In this document: positions 33,424 to 46,758 of the stretch, piece by piece
Position numbering within the stretch: position 1 is the stretch's first letter
Layout: each line of letters begins with the position of its first letter
Source: Primula veris
Lineage: Eukaryota; Streptophyta; Magnoliopsida; Ericales; Primulaceae
Assembly: GCA_963682055.1 (NCBI GenBank)
Contig: OY821745.1
Coordinates: 27,091,342 to 27,155,341, forward strand
DNA length: 64,000 nt
Reading direction: 5' to 3'
Position numbers and translations under genes: made by a program
Notes under the pieces: generated by a model
What the model saw: only the letters and a program-made list of their open reading frames with translations
Told to the model about the DNA's origin: nothing
The model's database searches: none

Positions 33424-35453
33424 GTGACGGAATAAGATATTATCATGGAAACAAAACAACAGTATTGGCACATATGAGCATGTTGGATATAGTTCTGTCA
33501 TTGGAAGTAGGAAGGACCAGGATTCCATTGAGGAGTTGGATTAGAAAATCTGGATTTATCTTTGCTTCCAGTTTAGTACTTCTAACTACTGTATTATTTG
33601 TGAGATTGGAGAGAATACTGTATTCCAATCGTTGTCATCTTGTGTTCTCTAGTAAAACCCTAGAAAAATATTTAGGGAAGCTTTCTCTATGGATTTTCAG
33701 CGGAAAAAATCCTATTCCTGTGGATGATATACGAAGTGTTCGAGTACATAATGTTTTAGAAGATATTGTTGGTGCAATGAGCGCATATTTAAGGCTTAAG
33801 AAATAAGGTAGTGTCGTTCCTCTCGATAACTGGGTGTCCGACAATAATGAAAAGGATGAAAAATGGCGAAAACAACTTCCTTTAGAGAAATCAAGACCTA
33901 TTCGAGGGGAAAAAAGAGAGATACAACTGTTTGGAACTAAGCATTTGGAGAGGCTAGAATGGGAAGTTAGGGTCATGGATGATGATCAAATAAATGCTTT
34001 TTATACAACTCGTGGCAAAATTGTGGTTTCCTCTGGATTGCTGAATAAACTCAAATCTGATAAAGAGTTGGCAATTTTTCTTGCACATGAGGTAAGTTTT
34101 GATGGATCTCGTTTTATGGGGAGTATATACGTATGATGATAGTCGATGACATGAAAGAAAGTACTCATACTTTTAACTAAAATTGCTAAGTTTTTCACAT
34201 TTTTATGTTGTTCTTTAGGTAGGTCATGGTGTCGCCCAGCATATAAACGACCATCAGTTTAAACTTCTTTTGACCACCCTTCTCACCTTCTTGCTGCTTA
34301 CTGTGCTTCCTGAAGCAGAAAGTCCCAACTTAAGACAATTTTTTTGTTGGCTAAGCCGGAGGTACTTTCTCACTACACTGTTCTTCCTTTTAACTAATTA
34401 TTAGTATGCTTTGTCCCTCACTTCAATGTTTTTCTTTATACTTCTAAGACCATTTTGCACAACTCTTGTGGGGAAATATATTATCCACAAATTTCTTGAG
34501 AAAGTGATGATGTAAAGTAGGTGAAAGAGTTACGAAGTCTAGTTTCTTGTAATCTGTAATTAGAATGGGCTTGCTTCAGATGAAGAAAACTGCAGCAACT
34601 TAAGTTAGTATCTTGGCATTTTGATGAAAATAGGACGCCAGATATGGTATCTCAGTTTTCAAATCAGCCCTTGGATTTTATCAACGACAAGAGATAATCA
34701 TCCGCTGCTTGAGTATCTTATTAACTCAAGCAATCCTGCTCTCTAGTCCTATGGGTTTCTACGGCTGCAAAATAAGTTTTTTTCATAAACAAAAGATTAA
34801 ACAGTGTACAACTAAGAGATGTACATATAAACAAGGACCATAAAGTAAAATTGAAGGGGCTAAAAGTCTCAGTGGACGTTGTTTTTCATACTATGGGGAT
34901 AAATTGGTGTATATGGAAAATTTTACTAAAATGCACCGTAAAAATATAGATCTAGTCACCATTCTATTTCCATTAGTTGGTACACTGCAGGGTGATTGTA
35001 CCGCATTGTTTAACTGATTACACAATCATCCTCGTTTGTCTCCACCTAGTTTCTCACTAATTAGTAAAATGCAAAAAAAATTAAAGCTACTCCAAAATTC
35101 GGCAGGTTTTAAACATATTATCTTAATATTTAATATAATGCAGGAAAGAAATGGAAGCAGATTATATAGGATTGATGCTAATGGCCTCAGCAGAGTACGA
35201 TCCAAGGACAGCGCCGAGTTTGTTTGAAGACAAACTTGGTGGTGGTGATTGTTCAGGTTTATATGATACTCATCCAACAGGAAAAAAAAGGGCAGATAAG
35301 CTTAGGGAACCCAACGTGATGGAAAAAGCAGTAGAGATATACGAAAAAGAAACTTTGCCATTTAAGTGTTGTCGGAGGGTCGTGAACTTGAGCTTTGTTG
35401 AACCTTATTTTGCTACAGGCAACATAGGATTCTTTGTTAAAGCTTTGGATTAA
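33424..35453 (+). pseudogene. OMA1: OMA1-like mitochondrial M48 metalloprotease, copy 1 (5'-truncated)
   Basis: Exons 33424-34091, 34219-34361 and 35144-35453 with GT-AG introns. OMA1 is a zinc protease of the mitochondrial inner membrane that acts in stress quality control. Seen here: a membrane segment (FASSLVLLTTVLFV), the YSNRCHLVF block, NAFYTTRGKIVVSSGLL, the zinc site HEVGH formed across the first intron (HE at the end of exon 1, VGHGVAQH at the start of exon 2) and the third-ligand motif EADYIG in exon 3. Damage: the mitochondrial targeting end is replaced by an LTR, and TAA at 33804-33806 stands where copy 3 has GAA. The C-terminus also differs from copies 2 and 3. A pseudogene unless translation restarts at 33834. 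Confidence 0.85.
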
Positions 35454-36190
35454 TTCTTCTAATGTTCATTTCCTATTTCTAGTAGAGGTATATTCTCCCC
35501 TCTCATATCGTTGATGACTAACTGATCGAAGACGAAGAAACCCATATGTTTCTTTTGAGCACTGTGAACGTCGCGTCATTTTCAAGTCTACATATGGTTG
35601 CTAATCTTTGTTTAGGTTTATTGTCATCGTAAGATTTTACTTGTACCCGCCTTAATGTTTTACAAAATATATTGAACTTGGAATTGTCTATGTAAGTAAC
35701 CCATATATTTTTAGAATCTTAAGATGTAAAAAATGAAACATGAAATTTAGTATGAAACTTTTAAGGAAACGAAGTGAATATTTCATTGATAAATGAAGTT
35801 CTTTTACATCTCTCTTTTCTATTTCTTAAACCCAAAACAACTATGACCCAAAATAATTTCATTGAGATTTACCTGTGTCGTTGTTTAAAAAAATAATTAT
35901 ATGACAGTTAAAAATACCGGAATGACTCCAACTTTTTCTTTGACGAAAATATCTCAAAACGTGCAACACAAGTGGAAATCGGATAAATATTCAATTATCA
36001 GAGGAAGGATCAATGTGTGCGTTGTGTAGGAATAATAGTGAAAGCATGAGCTATTTATTCATAGAATGTGAGTTGGCAAAAGAAGTGTGGACAAGATCGA
36101 AGTGAGCGCATTAAATTGGTACATTGATCCCTTACTAAGAACAACTTATATATGGACATATCATTTCATTAAATATTGGTCATTTTCAAC
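35454..36190. other. Spacer with LINE remnant between OMA1 copies 1 and 2
   Basis: 3' flank of copy 1, then at about 35930-36110 a coding relic (see LINE entry), then at 36115-36190 sequence like the promoter of copy 3 (cttactaagaacaactta...ggacatatcatttcatt). Confidence 0.6.
35940..36110 (+). pseudogene. LINE-type reverse transcriptase C-terminal fragment (zf-RVT)
   Basis: The frame reads MCALCRNNSESMSYLFIECE then LAKEVW at 36014-36090, fitting the CxxC...HLF..C....VW pattern of the zinc-binding domain at the end of plant non-LTR reverse transcriptases. Only this scrap is present. Confidence 0.65.
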
Positions 36191-36194
36191 ACTT

Positions 36195-37760
36195 GAAATA
36201 AATGCTTTTTATACTACTCGTGACAAAATTGTGGTTCACTCTGGATTGCTAAATAAGCTCAAATCTGATGAAGAGTTGGCAACTGTTCTTGCACATGAGG
36301 TAAGTTTTGACGGATCTCGTTATATGGCGAGTATATTCGTCTGATGATACTTTTAACAAAAAATGCTAAATTTTTTACATTTTCATGGTGTTCTTTAGGT
36401 TGGTCATGGTGTCGCCCAGCATATAAACGACTATTTGATGAAACTTATTTTGACATTTCTCATCTGTGTGCTGCTTCTTGTGCTTATTCAAGTACTAAGT
36501 CCTGATTCCCAAGAGTCCAAACCTACTTCGCACCCAACAAATCAAAATGGGAAATACCCTGATGTTTTAAAACCGTTTTTTTGTTGGCTATTTAGTTGAC
36601 TAAGCCGGAGGTACTTTCTCACCACACTGTTAATTCTTTTTCTTTACTAGTTATTAGTGTGTTTTATCCTTACTTTAATGTTTTTTGTTTATTATTCTGA
36701 GACCAGTTCGCACGACACTTATAGCAAAAACGTATCATCCACAAATCTCTTATAAAATGACGATGTAAAGTAGATGAAAGAGTTACAAAATCTAGTTTCT
36801 TCTAATCTGCATTTAGGCAGTGTTTACATATTTTATGGTCCAAAATCACATATAGAAAGTCTGTTTCAAAAATCTATTGACAATCCAGATTTTAGGATTT
36901 TTTTTTTTTAGTTAGCCTAAAACCCTGTTTTTAAAAATCTAAACTGTCTGACTATCCAAGTAATCCTTTTAATGAAAATAGGACGACAGAGATGGTATTT
37001 CAGTTTTCAAATCAGCCCTTGGATTTTATCAACGACCGAGAGATGATCATCCGCTGCTTGAGTATCTTATTAACTCAAGCAATCCTACTTTCCAGTCTCG
37101 TGGGTTGCTAAGGCTGCAAAATAAATATTTAGACAATGTACAACTAAGATGTGTACATAGATACCATTATAGTATACAAGCAAGGATCATAAACCAAAAT
37201 TGAAGGGAATAAAAGTCTGTGTACTTAGTTTTTTCATATAATTATGGGACTAATTTGGTGTATATGAAAAAATTATACTAAAATACGCGGTAAAAAAATA
37301 AATCTAGTCACCATTCCATTAGTTGGTACAGTCGATGATTGTACCAGTGGCTGTTTAATTACCTAATTATACAATCATTCATTAGTACAATCATCCTCAT
37401 TTTGTCCCTACCAATTTTCTCACTAACTAGTAAAATGCCTAAAATTACAGCTACTACAAAATTCTGCAGGTTCACAACATATTATCTGAATTTAGTATTT
37501 GATATAATGCAGGAAAGAAATGGAAGCAGATTATATAGGATTGATGCTAATGGCCTCAGCAGGGTACGATCCCAGGAGAGCACCGAAATTGTTTGAAGAC
37601 AAGCTTGCAGTGGTGGTGATTGTTCAGGTTTATTTGATACTCATCCTACAGGGAAAAAAAGGGCAGATAAGCTTAGAGAACCTAAAGTGATGGAAAAAGC
37701 AGTAGAGATATACGAGAAGGCGAAACTTTGCCATTTAAGTATTGTCGAAGGGTCGTGAAC
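36195..37760 (+). pseudogene. OMA1: OMA1-like metalloprotease, copy 2 (internal deletion)
   Basis: Exon pieces 36195-36299, 36399-36610 and 37513 to about 37757. Promoter-like DNA is fused directly to the NAFYTTRDKIVVHSGLL part, so the targeting peptide, membrane segment and first half of the protease are deleted. HEVGH and EADYIG are kept. Exon 2 is longer than in copies 1 and 3 and ends with an in-frame TGA at FS-stop-LSR; exon 3 has a two-base insertion (cttgcagtgg versus cttggtgg). Clearly inactive. Confidence 0.85.
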
Positions 37761-39329
37761 TTAAGATTTGTTGGACTTTATTTTCTTACAGGCAACATTT
37801 GGAATTTTTTTTAGCTTTGGATTAATTATTCTAATGTTCATTTCCTATTTGGCTGTTTCTACTAGAGGTTTATTCTCCTTTCTCATATTGTTAATAACTA
37901 ACTGATCGAAGAAACCCATATGATATATAGTACTTTTCTTCTGTGAACGTTGCGTCATTTTCAAGTATACATTTGGTTGCTAATTTTGGTTTAGGTTTTT
38001 ATTGTCATCCTAAGACAGTACTTATGTTTTGATGTTTTATAGAATACATAAATACTTGGGGGTTGTGGATCAACCAGTGACTTTTAATGTTACAATCAGA
38101 ATTCTAGTGACCAATCGAACAAATTGAAACTTGGGATTGTCTTTGTAAGTAACCCATATTTTTTTGCAACTAACCCATATAAATATATAATACAGAAGTC
38201 AGAACTCATTTTAAAAAATAGGGACAACAGATCCGGACTCGTTTTAGAGGCTCCAGAGCCGTTCCTTTGGGTTAGTCAAGCCAACCGATCAGCTCCGATG
38301 ACATATCAAAAATATATTTTTTTTGGAAAAAACTATATAAAATGATGATTTTTTTGTCCAATTAAGGTGTAAAAGTGATCAAAGTTTTTAACCCGGACTA
38401 ATGTACCTTTGGACCGACACTTAGAGGCTCCAAGATAAAAAAAAAGAGACCTTATCTGTATTACAAAGAGATCACCGAGTAAATAATTAATATAGAAAGA
38501 AGAAAAAACTTATATTATAAACATACTACGTTAATTTCTTGTTATAATTGACAAACATGAATAATCTACCTTCAAATACTTGAATATTATTAAACTATTA
38601 GTCCACTTAAGAAATAAACTATTTACGTTAGCCTATAAAATTGGCCAAATAATTAAAATAAAAGAGACCCAGTACAAAAAATAACCATATACTAATATTT
38701 TATTACTTTACATTGGAACTTCGTTTCCAATGGCTTTAGTCCTTTTTTGTGTGAATGATTGGGGGAAAAACCCGAAAATCCCTATCTCGGCCTGCTGCTG
38801 ACCCTATTTCTTCTCGACCCGGTTATTCAGTCTCGTAAAATTCAGGATTTTTTCTGATCCGAGTATTTTCGGGATAGGGATCGGGTGTAGTAATAAATTC
38901 TTATGGGAGTTTCTTTATTAATTTGTTTTAATACTTTTTTGCATGATTTATGACATCATAATTTCCCTAGTAACAGAAATACCATTAGAAAAATTAAGAA
39001 TCATAAAAAAAATTCTTTATAGGTTATAAGTGGAAAAATACATTGTTTCAAGAAAAGGGAGGGAGAAATAAAAAAAAAAATTTGTTTGAGGTGAAATCAT
39101 ATTCAATTCTAGCGGGTTTTAAGTAGGTACAAGTATAAAATATACTTTTCCTTGATCTACTAAATCTTCTCTGAACGAACCAGAGTGCTTTCTTTTCGTC
39201 CAAGAATACCAATTAAGGACAATATTTATTTTACAAGTCACCCCTCACTAAGAATAACCAATGGACATATATATATCATTTAATTAAATACTAGTCATTA
39301 TCAACCTTTGATATGAACTAAAAACTAGA
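37761..39329. other. Spacer between OMA1 copies 2 and 3
   Basis: 3' flank of copy 2, resembling that of copy 1 up to about 38160 (taagtaacccatat), then AT-rich DNA and the upstream region of copy 3. No gene seen. Confidence 0.55.
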
Positions 39330-42010
39330 ATGGGAGTTTCTTACTTAAAATCAAAGCTCCCAATACTCATCAAGTTTGTCGCAAGCCGACCGACCCCTTT
39401 CTCGACTTTTCATAGAAGGTTTAGCTTCCTACCTCATCATTCTGCAAGTCCAGTTGGTGCCTTTACACAAATAGATACACAAAAACAATTTAGTTATGGC
39501 CCTTATGGGGCAAGACATTATCATGCAAACGCAGTTGTACGCAAGAGCACGTTGGGCGGTATTGCTTTGTCATCCGGTCTAGGGACCGGAATTCCACTTA
39601 GAAGTTTGGTTAAAAAACCTGGATTTATCAAAGCTGGATTAGCAATTGGTTGTATTGTCTTGTTCGTGAGATTTGAGAGAATACCATATTCCAATCGGTA
39701 TCATCTAGTGTTCTCTTGTAAACCATTAGAAAGGTTTTTAGGTAAGCTTGCTCTAAAGCAGAATCAGGAGTACAAACTTCTCCCTCTCTGCGCTAAAGAA
39801 AGTGTTCGTGTACATAAAGTTTTGGAAGATATAGTCGGTGCAATGAACGCGGATTTGAGGCTTAAGAAAGAAGCTACTGTTGTTTTTCGCGACAAGTGGT
39901 TTTACGACAAGGATAATGATGAAAAAATGGCGGAAACAACTTCCTTTAGAGGAATCAGGGGCTATTCGAGGGAAAGAAGAGTGAAGGGAATTCAAATTTG
40001 GACCATTTGGTACTAATCATTTGGAGGGTCTACAATGGGAAGTAAGGGTTGCGGATAGTTATATCTCAAATGCTTTCTATACAACCCGTGGCAAGATTGT
40101 AGTTTACTCTGGGTTGTTGCGGAAACTCAAATCCGACGCAGAGTTAGCAACTGTTCTTGCACATGAGGTAAAACTCTACGTTTTCCAATACGATTGACTT
40201 TTTATGGACACTGCTTATGAAGAAATATGGTGGTACATTGTGGAATTAACTTTTTAAGAGGGAGTCACATTGGGAATATTTGGCTACAAATTTCAATAAA
40301 CTAAGTTTTCTTTGATTTAAAAGAGAAAAATAAAGCTGAGTTCATTCAGTTTAAAAACTTATACATTGTTTTTCACGCCAAAAGCCCATAACATTTTGTT
40401 ATGAGGTTGGTCAGCCAAATAATCAGAGGTTTATTTAAAAGCTTGTAAAATAAGTCCACAAACGTTGATACTTACAGGCTCAAAGATATATTCATTTCTT
40501 TAGTCATAGATTAATAAAACATTAAAGAAACAATTAACAGAAATAAACAAAGACGGAAAGAATCCCATGTGTATGACAATTAGCTTTCCAATATTAATTA
40601 AGTGCTAGTGGTATCTTGCTCTTAAGTCTTAACTTTAATACTATAATCAAATTCAAATATGTCATGCTCTAACAACGAATTTTTCCTTGGAAATATTTCT
40701 GAATTCTTGAAATTTAATTTCGACATTAGCTACTAATTATCTGTACATATTCTTCACGTTTTAAGAGAACATATCCAGATACTTTTGCGGACATCCATGC
40801 AGAAAGTTTCTATGGATATCATAAAAACTCTCAGCCTGTTGAAGCTTTAGAAGCATTGCTGTAAAAAAAAGAGGAGAATGCCAAACTGGACGAATTTTAA
40901 AGCTATTTTGTTTTGTTAGGCTTCATATGGTACTTTTGTATGAAGTTCGACTTAATCATGAATCATGATTAGCTTCTATCATATTTTGGGGCTATTCCAG
41001 GCTCAGATTCAACTCTCGTTTTGCAAAATAATGTTAATGTAAATTATTGGTAAATATAGTATTCTTATGTAGTATCATAAAAAGTGTATTATGAAGTATT
41101 GTTTGAAAATATTCTTATATATAGATCAAATTAGCCTGACCTTAAATTAAGAATATTCTTATAGATCAAATTAGCTTACAAACTTCGACTTTGGGTGTTC
41201 CGTATTTTGCCTGACCTTAAGGTTTAGTAATTTTTAACCAGGTTCTAGATTTATTTTCACCTGCAACTTAAAATTGACGATAGGGCAAACGTCAAAAACA
41301 GCAGAAAACATTACAACTAAGAATCTGCTTAATTTCTGCCCTTTTTTTTCTTCTTCTTTAGGTTGGTCATGGCGTAGCTCAACATATAAACGACCATTTG
41401 ATGCAGCTAGTTTTGGTTGGTATCGTCATGGTGATTTTGCAAGTGCAGAATCCTCAACATTTATTAAAACCAATTTTTGCCTTCTTAAGCCGGAGGTACT
41501 TTTTCGCTGCATTTTTCTTTCCAATTATATTTTTTTTTATGTATCTTCTCAATAAATAATAACGACAGTAGTCTGTGTGCCTCCTGCGCTCGATACATAT
41601 TACCCCCAAATCTTAGCATGAAAACTTACAATGTTAAGCATTTAAATGTAGTAAGAAATCGTGATTCTCCTAATCTAAATCGTGAGGCACTCTATAAGAT
41701 GAAAGAAGGGGAAATGTTTTTACTTCTTTTTCTTCTATATTGTTGGGAATTAAGTAAGTGAGAAATCAGTCACCACACAACCAAGAGAATGAAAACATTT
41801 TTTCAACGCAAGAAAAATCAATGCTCTTTAGAGAGAATTGGAATGTACAAATGAAGGCTTTTAAATATACTAGACCAGGTCCATTGACTGGTGAGTTCTC
41901 AAAATATTGTCTGAATATTTTATATTTCGATATTGTAGGAAAGAAATGGAAGCAGATTATATAGGATTAATGCTAATGGCCTCGGCAGGGTAGGACCCTA
42001 GGGCAGCGCC

Positions 42011-42704
42011 TGGCGAGCCTGATTTTCTTCCCAGGCTCGGCTTAATCAATTCGCGTCGGCTCCGATCTTCCGAGGTATCCGAAGTGGGCTATGTCGGCTA
42101 CGGTGACGAGGTGATCTTCGTGCCTGCGCAAGAAAACGAACAGGGGCCCGGGGTTGGTACCAGGTTTTCACTCTCCAACGATCAAGTCAGTATCGGTGTT
42201 AACTGAAAGTAAGAATATAATTAAGGGTGAGGGACCGGGCCGGTTACAAGTCGTGGTATCGGATGGAACAGGCAGTGTTCTGGGGGTCCGGGTGGTTTAA
42301 GCTTTATCTCTCCTCTCTGTATTTGTGCGTCCCCTCCTAAGTGGTATTAGTGGGGGTATTTATAGTGTGATCAGAGGTGTATTAGCCCTTGGATCACTGT
42401 ACTGTAAGATGCTGATCCGACGGCGTTAGGTCATTTATGACTCTGACAAGAGTACTGTCCTCTACCGGGGCCCACAGGGAGGTGGCCTGTGATTGGGCCA
42501 CGTCGATGAAACGCCAGGAGGGTCCCCCAGGAGAGCAGCAGCATTAATTGGAGAAGCGTACTCAACACGCTTCTTTGGGCCGGTCTAGGTTCAACCCGGT
42601 CTATCAAGGTCCGGGGTGATACGACATCCACTATGTAGGGCCCGGTTTGTCTGTTTTCGTGGTGGTATCGGTCCGGACGAGTGGATGCTGACATTCCCTC
42701 GCCA
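42011..42704 (-). repeat. 3' LTR of E2
   Basis: 694 bp, TGGCGAGCCTG...CCCTCGCCA. Adjacent minus-strand PPT candidate GGACAGGGAGCTGT at 42705-42718. Confidence 0.97.
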
Positions 42705-43096
42705 ACAGCTCCCTGTCCGGAGTCGTCGTTAGTGACAAGGTTGGTGAGTATCTTCCTCACTTTACGGGGGCTCCGGTCATTCCGTCTTCATGTTTGGCTG
42801 TCTAGAGGCACCTCGGCGTGGCTCGTCTCGTGATACGTGTTCAACCATTCATGGATCTCTTACACGTGGAGCATGCCTGTTTTGCAATTATGAGGCGCCG
42901 CCTCTGTCTCTTCGATTTCTTCAATGTCATTAATGCTAAAACGGCTGAAGGGTGACACTTGGCAGACGACCTATGCTTGCTGTACACGTGGAAGGTGTGG
43001 GTTGAGTGGCGGCTGTCATTTATGGGAGTTCGTGTAATGAGTCGTCGCGGTCTTTTCACCTTCTGGTTAATGTCTTTTCACCTTCCATTGGGGGTC

Positions 43097-43104
43097 TATA
43101 AATA
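43097..43104 (+). promoter_or_regulatory. TATA box of the E2 antisense gene
   Basis: TATAAATA, 119 bp upstream of the ATG, in the phrase gggggtctataaatacgctc. It implies the element can be transcribed from both strands. Confidence 0.6.
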
Positions 43105-43215
43105 CGCTCAGTGAAATCTCATTTTCACTTTCTCACCCTCTCTCTAAAATTTCTTACAGCAACCTATTTTCTCTTTCCTTCCCATACTTAGCGAATTCTC
43201 AAATACCTAACCGGC

Positions 43216-45825
43216 ATGGTGATAACACACGGAGCCGGAAAGGGTCTGATGGTTGCTCTCCAACCACGGCATTTGGCGGTGATGGCCAACGCATTGCCGT
43301 TCAGGGCTATGGTCGTTGACCCGGCCTTGTCGGTGGCAGTTAATGATAGCAGCATAATGGTCAGGCAACACGGGCCTGACCTCGACGAGTTTAGGCAGCT
43401 ATGCGGAATCGGAGAAGAATTCAAGCTCCGAAGGTGCGAGAGTGCCGACGAGGTGAACGGGATCGTGGCTGATCCCAAAAACATGGTAACACTCTCCCTC
43501 TCCACTCTTATGTTCGGAGGTACTGACCTCCCCATCCCGGAGCTACTGGCAGAGTTATGCGCCTGGACGCAGACTCTCCCATGCCAGTGGCCGCTGCAGG
43601 CGCACCGTATCTGCGCCGGGATGGAAGCCCTAAATGTTCTATTGGGCCCGGCCCTTCCGGAACCATTGGGGCTTAAGGAGCTCTTGGCCTGCTATGAATT
43701 TCTGCAGACCGAGCCAAGCTCCCAATCCAAGAGCAGGCAGCCCTACTTGAGGTGCCGGGCTCATAATCAGCTGATCACGGGTAACTCCGATTCGAATCGG
43801 GGTTATACCCAAGACGTGATCATGGTGGAGGGCGACTGGCTCCGCCGAGACGATCTGACTCTCCCCACCAAGTCGGGAAGGGTGCTCAGCAATAAAGACT
43901 TTTAAGGCCACGGTGGCCATGAAGCTTAGGGGCCTGGGCGAACCCAACATAGCATCGTTGGAGGTGGCCCTCAATTGGTGGGGCCCGAATGGGGATGATG
44001 CCGGTGCACGTGACGCGGAGCGTCTGCTGACGTGCAGTTCCCCCACAACTTGCAAGGGGAACGACTTCAAATGGCCCCAGAGGACTTTCTGTCCTGTGGG
44101 ATACTCCAGGGAAAGGTGGGAGAAGGAGAAGGGTCTGGAGTCGACCCTCCCTCCCAAGGTTGTTGAAGGAACCGAGGCCGTGGTGGAACCTGTGGCCAAG
44201 AAGGCATCGAAGCCGAAGCTGAGGGCAGGCAGCAAGGCGAAGGCCGTGACGGTGGCCTCTTTCGCTCCTGCGTCGGCCGCGGTTCGCTATGAGACCCGGA
44301 CGGTACCCGCACCTATTTAGATCAACATGGGAAGCCTCTGCCTGAGGTCCTTCCCCTGAGGTCTAGGGAGCCCGTTGAGAGGAGCCCCCTGCACTTGGAA
44401 GACAGCCCCTCAGAGGCGGAGCCCTCCGGGCCAGCCTTGGGCACCTCGCGGACCAGGGTAAGTTGCCTTTTGTTCTTGTTTAATTTCAATTCCATACTTA
44501 GTTAAATTTTGCCAATTTTTCCGAATTTTTCTAACTTCTTGTTTGTCTGAACCGCGTAGGTGGTCCGTTCTGATGAGGAGGAGGAGGTGGAAGAGATAGC
44601 TGCCGAGGCTGAGGTGGCTGAGGTAGCTGAGGTTGGGGATGACGAGGAAGAAGAAGGGGCGGTCGAAAAGGTTGCTGAGACGGGAGAGCCCGAGGGGGTA
44701 GTGGTCGAGGTCGAGGAGAGGGATGTGGTAGGGACAGGAGAGAGGGAGGTGGCGATTTTGCCTCAATCGGCTGGCCCGGACGATTTGGCAGCCCAGGCCA
44801 GACTTGATCGGCTGGCCCACAAGGCCCTTCTTGGGAAGAGAAAGGTGGAGGGGACGAAGTCCCTCCAAGGGGAAAAGAGGGCCAAGGTCGGAGGGAGCAA
44901 CCCATCCGAGGTTGTGGTCGTGGAGAGGCCTAGGGGGACGTCGGGCCCTGCTCAAGGCCCTACTCAAGGCTCAAGCTCCAGCTCTACCTCCCCGACTCAC
45001 AGGATGCCTGTGCAGACGCCCGAGGAGGTGAAGGCGGCCACGGGGGTGAAGAGCATAATGGAGGCTCACCCATCTGCCGGGTTACTAGCTTTGGCTGCGC
45101 TCCAGCAGCAAAGCGTCGAGGCTGATCACCGAGGTCGTGACCTCACCTCCTCCATGGCATCGGCCATGGCCATGATACCTCAGGTACGTAACCCCTTGTA
45201 GAGTCTATTTTGTATGTTTTCACATTCTTCCCAAATATTTTTGCTAAGTGTTTTGATCTTTCCCTTGTAGGCCTATTTGATGATGAATCAGTATGTCTAT
45301 CACCAAGGCCAGCTAGTGAGGTCATGGGCCGCGAAGGCAGAGGCTAATGCCAAGCTCGTGGAGGAGGCCCAAAAAAGGTCGGAGGAGGCCCAAAAAAGGT
45401 CTGAGGAGGCCCAACTCAGGGCGGAGAAAGCTGAGGGCCTCAACGCCACGGTTGAGGCTCGAAGGGTCGAAGTCGTGAAGGCCAGAACGGAGGCCGAGGA
45501 GCGTGCCCAGGCTGCGGAGGCGGCCTTGAAAGAGGCTGAGGCTGGCGTAACCGACAGGATAAAGGCGGCGGTCCAAACTGGTCAAGCCGAGCTGAATGCC
45601 GCCTGGGCCCAAAAGACAGAGAAGGATTTCAACTCCTTCTACGTCGAAGGGTGGTCTGAGGCGGCTGCCTTTATGAGGGCGGGACCGGACCACCCGGTAT
45701 GGAACGTAGAAAATATTATCGTTCCCGTCCCCTCAGCTCCCATTCCGGACGTGGTGCCTTTGACTCCTCGAGCTCTCTCGGACGAAGAGGACGGGGGGGA
45801 TGAAGACGGAGCTAGCCAGAACTAG
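43216..45825 (+). pseudogene. E2 antisense gene (aORF), spliced, with one frame disturbance
   Basis: Plus strand, opposite to gag-pol. TATAAATA at 43097, ATG 43216. Exons 43216-44457, 44560-45183 and 45271-45825; both introns (102 and 87 bp) are GT-AG and phase 0, and the coding frame joins correctly at each. Inside exon 1 the frame shifts near 43895 and returns near 44320, consistent with an extra A in a small A run plus a compensating change. The N-terminal half resembles the putative gypsy-type transposon domain (Transposase_28) of plant aORFs; the middle is acidic; the C-terminal third is a coiled coil with QKRSEEA repeats. Function unknown in the whole lineage. Confidence 0.7.
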
Positions 45826-46044
45826 GGTAGATTTAGATTGTTGTTTTTCAATGTAATTTCTTTTTTGTACTTAGCATGTAATAGTTTTCCCTGGAATGAA
45901 ATGAAAAACAATTTTGGCTCTTTAGACTTGTCTTTATTTATTCTCCTGTTTTTTACTTCTAATAGTGTGTTCCGTTTATGTATGTGCTCCCAATGAGTGT
46001 GCCCTGATGCTCCGGCGTCGGGGGACTCATTTTACATAACTCAC

Positions 46045-46673
46045 AACTCGAATTAACACTTCATAAAATTCAAATAAATATAAGCCGGGGTGCAGTATAG
46101 GCTCGTGTTCTGAAACACTTATGAAAATTTAAATGAACTGAAAAATTCAAGTAAATATGAACCGGGGTGCCGTATAGGCTCGTGTTCTGAAACACTTATG
46201 AAAATTTAAATGAACTGAAAAATTCAAGTAAATATGAACCGGGGTGCCGTATAGGCTCGTGTTCTGAAACACTTATGAAAATTTAAATGAACTGAAAAAT
46301 TCAAGTAAATATGAACCGGGGTGCCGTATAGGCTCGTGTTCTGAAACACTTATGAAAATTTAAATGAACTGAAAAATTCAAGTAAATATGAACCGGGGTG
46401 CCGTATAGGCTCGTGTTCTGAAACACTTGTGAAAATTTAAATGAACTGAAAAATTCAAGTAAATATGAATCGGGGTGCCGTATAGGCTCGTGTTCTGAAA
46501 CACTTATGAAAATTTAAATGAACTGAAAAATTCAAGTAAATATGAGCCGGGGTGCCGTATAGGCTCGTGTTCTGAAACACTTATGAAAATTTAAATGAAC
46601 TGAAAAATTCAAGTAAATATGAACTGGGGTGCCGTATAGGCTCGTGTTCTGAAACACTTATGAAAATTTAAAT
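46045..46673. repeat. 77-bp tandem array in the E2 3' region
   Basis: About eight copies, unit 77 bp; the phrase ccggggtgccgtataggctc recurs at 46084, 46161, 46238, 46315, 46392, 46469, 46546 and 46623. Units differ by only one or a few bases; the first is the most diverged. Located between integrase and the antisense gene. Confidence 0.97.
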
Positions 46674-46758
46674 GAACAACAACAGTTTTCATTTATAAAG
46701 CCCGCAGGCATAAATTTACATCACACTCTTATTTACACCAAGACACAAAGGCCGAGCC

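Noticed and set aside
33635..33976. Minus-strand ORF over OMA1 copy 1
   Set aside because: Antisense shadow of an exon with clear plus-strand homology to copy 3.
43639..44967. Minus-strand ORFs of 185-198 codons overlapping the E2 antisense gene
   Set aside because: Proline/serine/leucine-rich shadows of the GC-rich coding strand; the plus strand has TATA, introns and coiled coil.
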